Part shown: in pieces, positions 34,740 to 46,159 of the stretch
Numbering within the stretch: position 1 is the first letter of the stretch
How the letters are laid out: each line of letters opens with the position of its first letter
From: Gavia stellata
Lineage: Eukaryota; Chordata; Aves; Gaviiformes; Gaviidae
Direction of reading: 5' to 3'
DNA length: 64,000 nt
Assembly: GCF_030936135.1 (NCBI RefSeq)
Contig: NW_026776913.1
Location: 1,674,001 to 1,738,000 of the forward strand
Program-made: the position numbers and the translations under genes
The notes under the pieces: generated by a model
The model's input: the letters and a program-made list of their open reading frames with translations, nothing else
The model's database searches: none
Told to the model about the DNA's origin: nothing

Positions 34740-35215
34740 TTCCCCATTACCACCATGGAAGTAAGTCAGATGTTAGTATGGTCAGATCAGCTGGAGCTTG
34801 CTTATCCGCTTCCAGGCAGTGTTGCTCAGATGCAGGGCTGCTTGACAGGTATCTCTCAAGCAGCCCTGATCATTCCCTTTGCTTCACCTTTCATTCCCCT
34901 TTCACTCTTTTCCCACCTCTCAAGCCCTACTCTTCAATCATCCTTATCCCCTCCCATGTAAAAAGCCAACTCGTTTTCACCATTTCCCCACTGGCCCTGC
35001 CTTGGCTTCACTTTGGACCCTCCTTTGGTGGTTCTGAGATGGTTACCACCGTACTTTCTACCTTGGTTAGCAGCTCCATTACACTAGCAGTCTTCTTGTC
35101 ATCTGTAGTGTTCTGATCTTGTTGGAGGCACCACGACTCAGGATGACCATTGGCACACGTGCTTTAACAGCTGGACTGTTGGAGCTTCAGTCCAGAGAGA
35201 CCTTGACACACCTGG
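34740..35215 (+). repeat. Local direct duplication, copy 1
   Basis: Aligns by eye with 39060-39525, 4.3 kb away in the same orientation: both begin CCATGGA-type, share TGATCATTCCCTTTGCTTC-like and GGTCATCCTTATC-like phrases and end near a CCTGGAGAT/CCTGGAGGAT phrase. In both, a CR1 3' end lies just upstream. Noncoding and well diverged, so an old duplication or two copies of one repeat. Confidence 0.55.
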
Positions 35216-35224
35216 AGATTTGGC

Positions 35225-35485
35225 CATGTCCTGGACCAAGCTGGGGTGGAGTTAACTTTCCCCATAGCAGCCCTCATGGTGCTCAGCTTTGTATTTGTAG
35301 CCGGAGTGCTGTTGCTACCACACCGCTGTTTTGGCTCTTGCTTAGCAGTGCTGGTACAGCGTCAAGGCTACCTCTCCAACCTCCCTCCCCTGCAAAGGCC
35401 TGGGGAGGTGGGCAAGGGCTTGGGAGGGGACAGAAAGTGTTTTGGGTGCTCTTGGGATGTGTCCTTCACACAATGATGTGTTTTG
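35225..35485 (+). mobile_element. Fossil LTR fragment, related to the LTR at 1819-2543
   Basis: The GGTGGAGTTAACTTTCCCCATAGCAGC stretch and the following CAGTGCTGGTACAGCGTCAAGGC and GGGAGGGGACAGA phrases correspond to about 1945-2160 of the first LTR. It is a degraded fragment with no internal retroviral part. Confidence 0.6.
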
Positions 35486-36285
35486 CATCGGTCTAAGGCT
35501 ATCCACTGTGGAAAGTGGACTTATGAGGAGGTAAGACGGCCTTAATATACAGGTGAGGAATGTCTTCTATGTTGTATTGAACTATGTCTACCTTTGGTTT
35601 TGTTTGTTGGCAAGTAAGAAACTTCCTTCTGTGCCTGTGTGCAGCTCGTTCTCCAGGTGAAACAGTGGGAACTGGTGCCAAGGGGCTGAAACATGCAGCT
35701 GCAGGCTTTAGTTGAGAAGACTCTGTTTGTACAGCACTGCTGTAAGGCGCACGTGGTTGAAGATAGAAATGGTGGAGTTGGTGGAAGGTACCAAGACTGC
35801 CCATATAGTTTCTGCCATAAAGGGTAGTGACTTCCATATATATTCCTCCTCAGTTAGGATATGCTCTCTTTCAAAATCAGTTGCAGATTGCTGCTGTCAC
35901 TTAAGGTTTATGCAGAAAAATAAAGGGAAGTGCGAAAAGAATAAATTCTTTCTTCCTGTTGGTGAATGATGAACTCTTTTCACTTTGAATACACTCCTGA
36001 AACCTCTCAAATGAACCACATAAAACCAGAAAATCAGGAAAATTGGCTTGTTAGGGTGTTTTTCATGTTCGAGTGCCCTCTGGAGCCAAGTTCCTGAACT
36101 GCATATCCTGAAAGATTGAACAGGCCTCTGGAGAAGGAAAAGCAGAAGCAAACCTCCAGGTTTCTGAGGGGGTTAGTGAGCCCCGCCAAGGGCCATCACT
36201 GCAGAGACCACAGAGGGAACGCTGGACAAGGTGACCATCCCTGGGGGCTGGTGAAAGAGGAAGTCAGAGGTGATGGATAAGAGGT
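35486..36285. other. Intergenic, no feature recognised
   Basis: No gene, RNA gene or familiar repeat is visible. Confidence 0.4.
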
Positions 36286-36289
36286 GGCA

Positions 36290-36715
36290 AATGAAATGTG
36301 GGGGTGGCTCTGATGCCAAGCAGGCCCTTGATGTCTTTCTCTAAGGAGGATGACCTAGTCCTGACCCCCATCACCTTGCAAAAGGCATCCTGTCCCTCAC
36401 TGGATGCTCAGGGCTCTTCCTATGAGCAGTGGGATGTGGGGTGCGCAATGACAAGTGCAGGACAGCGGTCACACAGCTCCCAGCCTCTATGAAGGATGAG
36501 GAGGCAAGAAAGCACTGGGGCTGTAAGGAAATGGTGACCTCCTTGGAAGAGGCAGAAGTGACAGCGAAGAGGACAAGGACCCCACTTGTGTTATTGAGAG
36601 GTCCCAGACCCACCAAGACTCTCAGCTGTCCCCACCGCAGGCTTTCCTACACTGTCCTATGCCTGTGCCTGTTTCCCAGCAGATTTAACCACCTACCATG
36701 ACTTCCTGAATACAG
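36290..36715 (-). repeat. Unnamed dispersed repeat R1, copy 3 (partial)
   Basis: Aligns in the same plus-strand sense with 52670-53060, i.e. inverted relative to the copies at 25575, 31240 and 39570. Shared phrases include GGTGGCTCTGATGC, CAGGGCTCTTCC, GGATGTGGGGT and ACAGCGAAGAGGACAAGGACC-like words. Noncoding. Confidence 0.55.
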
Positions 36716-36719
36716 TAAT

Positions 36720-37620
36720 ACAATAAATTCAGTAAGTTTGCAGATGATGGTGAAATAGGAGGAGGTCTGGATTTGATTGAGGGTGGAGAGGCCTTATAGA
36801 GAGAACTGGATAGACTGGAGAGCTGGGCAATCGCCAACCACATCAAATTTAACAGGAGCAAGAGCTGGATTCTCCACCTGGGATGCAGTAATCCGAGTTA
36901 TACATACAAACTGGGGGAGGAGAGGCTGAAGAGCAGCCCTGCAGAAAGAGATCTGGGGTTTTTGGGTTCAGGGCAAATTGAATAGGAGTCAATAGTGTGC
37001 CATGGCAGTCAAAAGGGCCACCCGTGTCCTGGGGTGCATCAAGCACATCATCGCTAGCTGGTGGAGGGAGGTGATTGTCCCACTCCGCACTGCACTGGTA
37101 CGGCCCCACCTCAAGTGCTGTGTGCCGTTTGGGGCACCTCAGTAGAAGAAGGACACCAAAGTGTTGGAGTGTCCAGGGAGGGGCAACCAAGGTGGTGAAA
37201 GGTCTCGAGGGCAAGACTTGGGAGCAGTGGCTGAGGTCACTTGATTTGTTCAGCTTGGAGAAGAGAAGGCTGAGGGGTGACCTCATCGCAGTCTACAACT
37301 TCCTCAAGGAGGCAGCGGAGAGGGAGATGCTGATCTCCCCTCTCTGGTGACCAGCGATAGGACCCGAGGAAATGGAATGGAGCTGTGTCAGGGGACGTTC
37401 AGATTGGACATGAGTAAAAGGTTCTTCACTGAGAGGGCTGTTAGTCATGGGAACAGGCTCCCGAGGGAAGTGCTCACGGTACCAAGCCTGTCAGAGTTCA
37501 AGGAGCGTCTTGAAAACATATGTCATGTGCTTTAGTTTTAAGTAGTCCTGGTGAGGATTAGGGAGTTGGACTCAATGATCCTTATGGGTCCCTTCCAACA
37601 TTAGATATTCAATGATTCCT
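36720..37620 (+). mobile_element. CR1 LINE 3' part
   Basis: Plus-strand CR1 starting in the SKFADD region (AGTAAGTTTGCAGATGATGG, 36730-36749) and running to a CCTTCCAACATTAGATATTC tail near 37600. Clear phrases are [35 protein letters not shown] and LPREVLTVPSLSEFK. Broken in several places. Confidence 0.85.
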
Positions 37621-37640
37621 TGACTTCATCAGGTCAGTTC

Positions 37641-37895
37641 TGTCTTTTACATGCAGTTGTTGATCTTCAGAATGAGACTCATTCTATAGAAACGCTGTTG
37701 CTGGTACCAGTTGCAAAACCGATTGTCTGACTGCAGGATCTGCCCAATTCTTTTCAAACCTTTTCCCCTCAATAGCAGGATGGAGAAGAATACCATCTGC
37801 ACCCTCCTGCCCTTGACCATCACACCCAGAGCAGCGTAGTCATGCTTGCTACTTTCCAGGTCTCCTAGGACAACATCAGTGGTTCTCGTGTGGAA
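37641..37895 (-). mobile_element. CR1-type LINE ORF1 fragment (SGNH esterase domain)
   Basis: Read on the minus strand, about 80 codons stay open: RTTDVVLGDLESSK, then HDYAALGVMVKGRRVQMVF and FSILLLRGKGLKR. This matches the middle of the CR1 ORF1 esterase (the usual GTND block, then ALGRxVKGxGAQVVFSSxLPV). The start, with the GDS block, and the end, with the DGVHLS block, are not recognised nearby. Confidence 0.65.
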
Positions 37896-38640
37896 GAGCA
37901 GAAGGGGTTAACATTCCAAGATCAGGACAAGCTTCCGCAGCCTCCCAGCAATACACCCCTTGATCAAGGACAGCTGACAGAGCTCCTTAGAAGCTGCTAG
38001 AGCTTGCCAGCAGCTTGTCAGAAGTCTACGTCTCCTCTGACTCTTCTTACTTGGCAGCCAAAGGCCCCTTGAATGTCCTCAGAGGGCTCCATGGATCTTC
38101 AAGACCCAGGTTCACTAAGGCTCTCAAAAAAGTCCCCAGGAGACATTGTCAGGACTCCATTCGGCCAAGAGCTGAGGAACTCGGGGTGATTCCAGTATTG
38201 ATCCTGAAGTGAGCCCGAGGTTGGTCTAGAGGCATCCGAAGGTGCTTTCCAGCATGAATGGGTTTGTGATTCTGTCATCTCTCATAATAGCTACTGCAAT
38301 TCTTGCAGTCATCAATTCCTCCTCTGCATCTGGATTAGCACCAAGCATGGTAACCCTAGAGCCACACCCTCTCAATGGTGTCAGGATGCCACTAAGGACT
38401 GAAACATTTTATGTTCAAAGTTTCATTGTGGATGACTCTTTGTTTTCAGACAGAACAGGCCCTTCTCACAGCCTGAAACACCTGTGCATTGCAACATGAT
38501 GCCAAATGAGAGGGATGCAATCAGAAAGTCATGACACGAGGGTAATGATGTTATAACATCTGAGGGGTCCTTGGGAAAGCCAGTAAAAACTCAAAATGCC
38601 CTAAAAATCTCAGACATGATTTGTAAGGTTGGCTTTGCCA
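37896..38640. other. Intergenic, no feature recognised
   Basis: Possibly further decayed LINE sequence next to the ORF1 fragment. No gene is recognised. Confidence 0.4.
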
Positions 38641-38644
38641 CTAT

Positions 38645-38990
38645 GGCAGTCTGAGGGAGCTGGGTTTGTTCAGTGGAGAGAAGAGAAGCCTTTGGGGACA
38701 CCTGGGGACAGCCTTTCCACACCTACCAGGAGATCACCAGGAAGAGGCAGCCAGGCTCTCCTTCCCTGTTGTGAATGATGGGAGGGTGAGGGCCAATGGA
38801 CTTACTTGAAACACCTGAGGAAAAGCTCTTTACCCATGAAGAGGGTCAAGCCCTGAGGCAGGTTGCCCAGAGAGGTTGTGCTCTGTCAGGCCTTGGAAGA
38901 TTTCAAGCCTCACACAAATAAAACTCTGAGCCACCTGGTGTGACTTGATAGCTGACCTTGCTGGGAGCAGCAGGTTGGCTCTTGTGCAGC
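38645..38990 (+). mobile_element. CR1 LINE 3' end, old
   Basis: Decayed plus-strand CR1 end: GAGCTGGGTTTGTTCAG, then AGGTTGCCCAGAGAGGTTGTG and a typical GACTTGATAGCTGACCTTGC-type tail. Noncoding. Confidence 0.6.
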
Positions 38991-39059
38991 ATGAGGGACT
39001 GCCCATTTCCTTCCACCACAGGGCTTCCCTGAACCATGCTAGGGAAAGCACTCAGCTTC

Positions 39060-39525
39060 CCCATGACCATGGAGGTGAGCAAACCTAAGTTTGGTCAGAT
39101 TATCTTTTTTGTCTTGCGCATGTCACCACTGCTTACCTGGAGAGCTGCTTGGCAGGTACCTCCAAACAGCCTCGATCATGTCCTTTGCTTCATCTTCTCT
39201 TTTCTTTTCCCCTCTTTTCCCCCATCAGAGCTCTGCCCTTTGGTCATCCTTATCTCCTCGCATGCAAACAGCCCACCTGTGTTTGCTCTTCCCACACTGG
39301 TCTTGCCTTTGCTTGCTCTGTAGCTCTTTCTGAGATGGGCAGCATGGAAAATTCTACATTGGAAAGTGACTCCATTAAACTAATACCTCATTTTACCATT
39401 TGTAGTGCTCTGCAACTCATGCTGTTACCTTGTGAGAGACACCACAATCAGACTAATTCAATTGCACAAACAGCTGACAAAACAGTGACTCAGTCCATGA
39501 GGACCTGGAGGATCTCTGGGATTCA
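39060..39525 (+). repeat. Local direct duplication, copy 2
   Basis: Partner of 34740-35215. Both copies follow an old CR1 3' end. Noncoding. Confidence 0.55.
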
Positions 39526-39569
39526 GCCAACAGAAACCTCCTGAATTTACAAGGAGAAGCCACCAGTCC

Positions 39570-40480
39570 TGTACTGGGGGGAGAAGAATAACCCTGTACC
39601 TCAGGGCAGGCTGGTACCCGACTGGCTGAGCAGGGACCCAAAGCAGAAGAGCCTGGGCCCAACGAGGGATGCCATATGAGCCAGTAGCACGTGCTCACCA
39701 GAAGAAAGATCAGCTGCGTTAGGAATGATGTGGCCACCCAGACAGTGGGAGTTATCGTCCTCATCGAGTGAGCACCGTTGTGGCCACATTTGGAGTAGTG
39801 TGTCCCTCTGTGGGGTTTCCTGCTCTAGGCAATTTGGGAGGAACTGGAGAGTGCCCAGAAGAGCTCTGCAGAGATGGGGGTCGGGGTCTAGTGCCCTCCT
39901 TAGGGGTGCTGAGGCAGCTGGGTGTTTGTCTGGTGGGTTTAGACTGGACAGGAGAGAAAGAAATGCCACTCCAAGGGCAGTGCTGTGATACAAGAGGGAG
40001 CCTGGGCCAGCCCAAGGCTTTGTGTTTCAAGGAACAGCCAGGGATGGCGGAGAGGAATCAGTAAAGGCAGTGAGATACTCAGGTGAGAACAAGAGGATGG
40101 AGTGTCCACAGCCTTCAGGGAAACAGGGCCAGGAGTACACACCATAGGACAGCCTTGGGTGGAGGTGGTCGAGGGAGCTGGCAATGCCGAAAGCCCCCAA
40201 CAGAGCTGACGTCCTCCTCCCCTTGGCTGTGGCTGTTGCCTGTGCCAGCCAGGGCCTTCCAGTAGGAACTTCATCATTACAGCACGAGGGCCTCATGGAC
40301 TCCTCTTCCCTACCCAGGAGCCTGGCTAGTTTCAAACCGTGTTTTTGCACTTGCTCAGGGATCTTCCTGGGGCAGTGTGATGGAGGGATGTTCCTTGACC
40401 ACACTGCCCCAGGAAAAGCCCCGAGCAACGTGTCAGGGAAAATCGCATTCTCTGGGAATGCGTTGTGTATGTGACACATT
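39570..40480 (+). repeat. Unnamed dispersed repeat R1, copy 4 (left flank of OR unit D)
   Basis: Aligns with 25575-26540 along its length, including AGAATAACCC(T/C)GTACATC-like and CCCAAGGCTTTGTGTT phrases. At about 40480 it passes abruptly into sequence shared with the B and E flanks, so D is a mosaic of a C-like left part and a B/E-like right part. Confidence 0.6.
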
Positions 40481-41350
40481 GCCCCAAGCAATGTGTGAGG
40501 CACCAAATGGCATTCTCTGTGATGCCGACTGGGGTGTCTGTCAGGCACCCACCCTGAATGGGAATTGCTTTCCTGGTGATCCTGTGATTTTCTTGCCAGC
40601 CCTCGCATCTCATGTAGCTCTGTGGGCCTGGATTTGAACCTTACATTGAGCAGCTGCCTTGAATTCTGTACCACAATGTGGGGATGAACACGAGACACCT
40701 GCCAATACAGTCAGTGAAGGTCTAGTGAATCCAACACCTGGAGGAGAGGAAGAAAGAGACGGAGCTCTCCCTGTGGCATACGACTCCATTCCATCCTATG
40801 AATATCGCTATAGGCTGACCTGAACATAACGAGTAGGGACAGGTTCAGTTGCCCTTAATTTGGGAGCAGCTGTCCTTTCAGTTGGCCAAAGGAAATTCCC
40901 AAGAGCCTCCAAGAAGATGCCCCAGATGTTGGCCTGTCTCTACATCAGCCTGCACATATCTTCAGTCTGTCTCTATTACCGGCACACATCTTTGACCACC
41001 TCTGGCACCTCAGATGTCACCAGACAACTGCATCTGAACAGCTCACTCCTGGCCTCCAGCTCCATTAATTACCATGGGAGCTGAGAGCAGGAGCTCACAT
41101 GCAGGTGCCTATTGTGTGTCCACCTGAAGGGGGGCAGGAGGAATCCCACCTGCTGTGGGTCTGTGGTGTGCATGGGAGGGAGCTGAGTGCCCTTCCAGCC
41201 CCAGCACTCCAAACCCAGGATGAGATGCCTTGTCGGGCTCAGCTGCATCCCTTCCCTCAGCAGGGGTAAAGGAGATCCCTGCCTGTCCCTGTCTGGCTGT
41301 CCTGTCTAAAGATGGGCCAAGAAAAGTTGATATTTAGGCGTGACTCTGTC
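40481..41350 (+). repeat. Outer 5' flank of OR unit D, shared with B and E
   Basis: Matches the reverse complement of 15500-16340 and 58645-59490 closely. No gene is recognised. In B and E this flank continues much further; here it stops near 40480. Confidence 0.7.
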
Positions 41351-41359
41351 TCTCAGCAG

Positions 41360-41750
41360 GGAAATGACAGTGCTGGGAAGAAGTGTCTCTCCCCAGCTGC
41401 GGGAGGGAACCTCAGTGATTGCTCCAGCCTGTTTCACAGCAGGTTCCCCTGGAGCCCCAGGGACCCCTGGGGGGAGCCCCGAGGGGCAGAGAAAGTGCCG
41501 CCTTGGGCTGCTCCTCTGCTGCTGAGCTGGGCCGGGCTCCTGGGATGGAGGGAGCTCACGGCAAGCGGGCAGCGCTGAGGAGAGACAGCTCTGCCCAGGA
41601 GCAGCTCCTCTGCAGAGCGCAGCAGGGCTGAGGGCACTGCCTGCAGGCACCGAGGGGAGAGGATCAAGGCAGAGAGAGGTTAAAGGCAGTCTGGGGTGGG
41701 AGGACAGAGGCGAGCTCACTGGAGGAGAAATCTTCACAGCCCTTGACACG
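41360..41750 (+). promoter_or_regulatory. GC-rich 5' block of OR unit D: candidate promoter and first exon
   Basis: Near-identical to the block of A. It contains GCCCCAGGGA (41454-41463), the TTAAA box (41680-41684) and donor GTAAGT (GT at 41751-41752), with the same 71-base spacing from box to donor. Function is inferred. Confidence 0.5.
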
Positions 41751-43663
41751 GTAAGTCTCTGGGTGTGGGGCAATTTAGGTACAGTTCACGGACAGATCTC
41801 CTAATGCTGGTACATCCCACAAACTCTGAGAGCTTTCAGGAAGAACTGCCACAGGTGCTCCAGTGTAGAGAGGGAGGAGGTGCCCCAGAGCAGGGCTTCC
41901 CTGCTGCACCATCAGAGGGACAGGGCATGAGGGCTGCCTTCTGCCAGGGACGGCTGCAGGGTGTGAAGGTGGGTGTGCAGCCAGGGGTGCCCAGGGCTGT
42001 CCTTCCGAGCAGGGTCCCTGCACCCCCGGGGCTGGGTGCTGGGGCAGGGACTCTGCCGCCTGCCAGGGTCAGCACTCAGCCTGCCCGGGGAGCTCCCCAC
42101 GGCGCTGTGGGGAGAAGCTGGGGGTGGAAGGAGAGACCAGTGCAATGGCAGGGTGCTTCTGCTGTTGAGAGGGTGCTGTGTGGGTCAGGGCTGCTCACAG
42201 CTCCACATCACTGCAGGATCTTCCCAGGAGACTTTTCAGGAAGCACAGCAAGGCAGGGGCTGCCTGAAAGGGAAGGATCCTGGTCTTTCACTCTTCTCCT
42301 CTGGGTTGTCTGGGTGGGCGATGGCACATAGAAATTAATCTCTCATTTCCGGAGGAGGCACTGAAATTCCAAGTCTGTTCCTCTTAGAGGTGAATAAAGC
42401 GGGGAGTATTGGAAATCACCATGCCGTGGTTACAGACAGCATCAGTGTCACTTTTCCAGCCTCGCCAGGGCTGGTCTGATGTTCCCCTCAGAGCCTGCAC
42501 ACCCAGAGATGCCCCTGGGCAGTGTCCTGCTGCAGGGAGGGCTCTGCAGGGCAGAGCTGAGCAGGCAGCAGGTGGGATGGGCTCTGTGAGCACTGCCAGG
42601 GAGGAGACACTGGGGACAGAGAACCAGCTCCTGGCAGGGACAGCTGCAGGCAGCAGAGACAGGGACGGGGTTGGGAGGACACTGCAAACAAGCACAGGGG
42701 GAGGGTGCGCTCAGGCAGCTCTCTTTCTGTGTTTCCCTGCAGATGTCTGCTGGGCACTGTCTGCGGGGCAATGAGCTGACTCTCTCTGTAGAACCTCCCA
42801 TGTGAGGGACCCCCGAGTCTCTGCTTTGCCCGTCCTGCAGGGCTTGCAAGCTGCCCCCCAGAAAGGCGCAGCTCTGCTGTGGGATCCTCGGGAGTGCGGA
42901 GCCTTTCCTTGGGGGTCGGCACTCTCCTCGCAGAGGCAGTTGCTTCTCTCTGGGAGGGGTCGTGTCCTGCCCTCTCCATCACACCTCCACCTCTGGGCTG
43001 GGCTGGAGAAGAGTTTTCAGAGCTGTCCTTTGAAACAGGACTCCTCTGGTCTCATCAGAGTTCAGGTTTAGCATTTTTTTTTAAAAGAGTTATTTGTTTG
43101 TGAAGTCGTCTTCAAGGCAGCACAAGTGAAAGGACAAGGTGGATGGGAAAAGAACTGATAGACACTGCAGCTCTCCTGACTCTGCATTAAGTTACAAATA
43201 GCTGAGACCTTTTGCCTGTCCCATCTCAAGACTCTTCACATTTTCAGTCATAAAAAAGAGGATTTCTACCCCTAAAAAAAACACCCGCCAGATGTGATGT
43301 TGTAAAAAAAAAAACATAGACAATATTGTCAAAAAGACATGCTAAGCCCCTCTTCCTCAGGCCACGTTCCTCTCAGTCATGAGTGCAGATATTGAACTTT
43401 TCCATGAAAGGTGGATTACATCTGACATCCACTGTGATCATCGGAGCTGTCACAAATGAGCTCCCATGTACCCACTGCAGCAGAGCAAAGCTGACTCCTC
43501 AGCAGCAGAAGGGCAGAGCTCCTGCTCCTCACAGCACACTCAGCCAGCACAAACTGGAGAATGGAAATGCATTCCAGCTGGGGGGGGTTGCTATGAAAAA
43601 TGGAGTGGCTTTTCTCAGAGAAATCTGTCCTAATTTTTTCCTGTCTTTTCCTTCTTTGGATAG
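41751..43663 (+). other. Inferred 5'UTR intron of OR unit D
   Basis: Donor at 41751 and acceptor TTTGGATAG ending 43663 (TAG rather than the CAG of the other units), 23 bases before the ATG; 1913 bases. 41760-43110 is nearly identical to A 5382-6730. An extra stretch of about 130 bases (about 43180-43310), absent from A and E, accounts for most of its greater length. Confidence 0.5.
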
Positions 43664-43686
43664 AGCCCCAGACCAAGAAACAGCAA

Positions 43687-44622
43687 ATGTCCAACAGCAG
43701 CTCCATCACCCAGTTCCTCCTCCTGGCATTCGCAGACACGCGGGAGCTGCAGCTCTTGCACTTCTGCCTCTTCCTGGGCATCTACCTGGCTGCCCTCCTG
43801 GGTAATGGCCTCATCATCGCTGCCATAGTCTGCAACCACCACCTCCACAGCCCCATGTACTTCTTCCTCCTCAACCTCTCCCTCTTTGACCTGGGCTCCA
43901 TCTCCACCACTGTCCCCAAAGCCATGGCCAATTCATTCTGGGACACCAGGGCCATTTCCTACTTGGGATGTGCTGCTCAGATGTTTTTCTTTCTGTTCTT
44001 GATTGTAGGGGAGTATTGTCTTCTCACTATCATGGCCTACGACCGCTACGTTGCCATCTGCAAACCCCTGCACTATGGGACCCTCCTGGGCAGCAGAGCT
44101 TGTGTCCACATGGCAGCAGCTGCCTGGGGCAGTGGGTTGCTCTACGCTGTGCTGCACACAGCCAATACATTTTCACTACCACTCTGCCAAGGCAATGCCT
44201 TGGACCAGTTCTTCTGTGAAATCCCACAGATCCTCAAGCTCTCCTGCTCAGACGCCTACCTCAGGGAGGTTGGGCTTATTGTGGTTAGTGCTTGTTTCAG
44301 TTTTGGGTGTTTTGTTTTCATTGTGCTGTCCTATGTGCAGATCTTGAGGGCCGTGCTGAGGATCCCCTCTGAGCAGGGACGGCACAAAGCCTTTTCCACG
44401 TGCCTCCCTCACCTGGCCGTTGCCTCCCTGTTCCTCAGCACCATCATGTTTTCCTACCTGAAGCCCCCCTCCATCTCCTCCCCATCCCTGGACCTTGTGA
44501 TGGCAGTTCTGTACTCGGTGATGCCTCCAGCAGTGAACCCCCTCATCTACAGCATGAGGAACCAGGAGCTGAAGGAGGCCCTATGGAAACCGATCCAATG
44601 GACATTTCTCCATCAACAATAA
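43687..44622 (+). CDS. Olfactory receptor, family 14-like (unit D), intact
   Basis: Single-exon OR of 311 residues starting MSNSSSITQF; a longer frame start at 43600 precedes the acceptor and is unlikely. Motifs: GN in TM1, LHSPMYFFL 53-61, MAYDRYVAIC 116-125, SYVQIL in TM5, KAFSTCLPHL 234-243, PPAVNPLIYSMRN 280-292. TM3 differs from its paralogues (FLFLIVGEYCLLTIM instead of the FMSAEFYLLT type), placing changes in the ligand pocket. AATAAA follows at 44821. Odorant GPCR; ligand unknown. Closest by eye to units E and C in TM5-TM7. Confidence 0.95.
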   Translation: MSNSSSITQFLLLAFADTRELQLLHFCLFLGIYLAALLGNGLIIAAIVCNHHLHSPMYFFLLNLSLFDLGSISTTVPKAMANSFWDTRAISYLGCAAQMFFFLFLIVGEYCLLTIMAYDRYVAICKPLHYGTLLGSRACVHMAAAAWGSGLLYAVLHTANTFSLPLCQGNALDQFFCEIPQILKLSCSDAYLREVGLIVVSACFSFGCFVFIVLSYVQILRAVLRIPSEQGRHKAFSTCLPHLAVASLFLSTIMFSYLKPPSISSPSLDLVMAVLYSVMPPAVNPLIYSMRNQELKEALWKPIQWTFLHQQ

Positions 44623-44820
44623 CCTGCCTCCCCTTCTCTGCGGAGTGCCCAGAGATTCTCTTAGCCCAGGACTGTGCTTTTTGTTTCTCTGATTATCATA
44701 CCTGGTAGTAATTGCTGGGGTTCATACCACTGCTCTTGCGGCTTGTTCCTGTTGTGTCTGACCCTTTCACCAATGTGTTGAACACTGTGTCACGTCTGGC
44801 CTCTCTAATAGCATCTCTGA

Positions 44821-44826
44821 AATAAA
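44821..44826 (+). terminator. Poly(A) signal AATAAA of OR unit D
   Basis: AATAAA about 200 bases after the stop. At the aligned place in unit A the sequence reads GGTAAA, so the signal is lost there. Confidence 0.55.
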
Positions 44827-46159
44827 AGGCAGTCTCCTGAGTGCAGTGCCTGACGGCTGAGCTTTCCTTGTAAAGCTCCGGCCAACAACACTCCAAAGGA
44901 ATTGGACTTTTCAAAGTTTTCTCCTTCTGTTCTCACTGTGTTTGGGGCCATAATCTCAAGTCACACCTGGGACACTAAGAACTTGTCTGAAAACCACCTT
45001 CCTGGTGTCCAGAGGCAGTGGAGATGGTGCGTGAGCTCCCAGTCCCCTTCCTCCGGCTGCCAGAGGTATGACAGGGCTGATAGCAGCTGTCAGTGCCTCT
45101 GGAAAGGAATGTGGAGGGCTCAGGAGAGGACAGGCACTCTCCATGTGCCCTGGGGTGGGCTGTGAATGGGGACTCAGAAGGTGAAACCCCCTCAGAGGTG
45201 CTGGGGAGCAGGGCTGGCAGGGAGCAGAGCGGGGCACTTTTCCATGTCTGCCCACACACCCCAGCCCTGGGGAGGGGCCTTTCTTGCGTGGCCAGCTCCG
45301 TCCTCATGCTGGGCTCAGGGTACTGGGGCATGGCCAGCTCTGCCCAGCCTCTCACCTGGGCCAGACCCCCGGATCCCACAGCAGGGCTGTCTGCTGATGG
45401 CCCCATGGGACACAACGGAGGTTGTGCAGGGGAGGCAGTGGTGGGGGGCTGCACATAGGGGGCTGCTGGGGGAGCAGGCACAGAGGGCTGCTGTGTGGAC
45501 TGTGTCGGGGGAGTGTTTCCCTGTCCTTTGATGCTCTCTGGTCCATGCAGCGCCTGCACTGTGGGGCTCTGGGACCATGTGGGGACCACTCAGCTGCAAA
45601 GGTCTCATCTTCTTGTCCCACAGTCCCCAGCTCGGTGTCAGCCGACGGGCACTGCCACGGGGCCTCTGTGCTGGGTGTAGGGTGTCTCCTCGTGCCCTGC
45701 TCTGAGCCCATGCAGGCACCTGCAGTGCATGTCTTTGCTTGTAGCTGACCACCATGGCCCGCCTGCATGCTCCCAGGACATCCTGACCAGGCTGTCCTTG
45801 GAGATGGGTTGTGATGGTGGCTGAGGTGAGCAGCTCTGGTGCAGGCATGATCTGCAGAGCAGCACTCTAGCACCATGTACAGGGGCTTTCCTGAACCAGG
45901 GACACCTCAGGGGAGTGGAGAGACCCATCAGGAGCCAGCAGCTAACGTGACAGCAGCCAACGAGTCCTGGGTAGGGCCAGGAGCAAAGGTGGCCAAGCCC
46001 CCACACGTATAAAATAAAACCCTAGGGAGTGCCACGAGCAGGGCGGACAAATGGGGTGTGGTGCATCAGAAAGGGCATGGCACGGCACTTTGCGGGGCAG
46101 TTCACGTGGAAGGGCGTGCAGGAAGGGCGCTGTAACTCCACTGGCTTGACCAGGGAGAT
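44827..46159. other. 3' flank of OR unit D, no gene recognised
   Basis: About 44995-45310 aligns loosely with A's 3' flank at 8490-8880. The remainder is GC-rich with overlapping open frames on both strands and no family motif; I do not call a gene. Confidence 0.45.

Noticed and set aside
44975-45880. Overlapping minus-strand open frames of 174-204 codons near 45-46 kb
   Set aside because: Composition is P/S/A-rich, different frames overlap on both strands and no motif is visible. Treated as chance open frames in the GC-rich flank of unit D.
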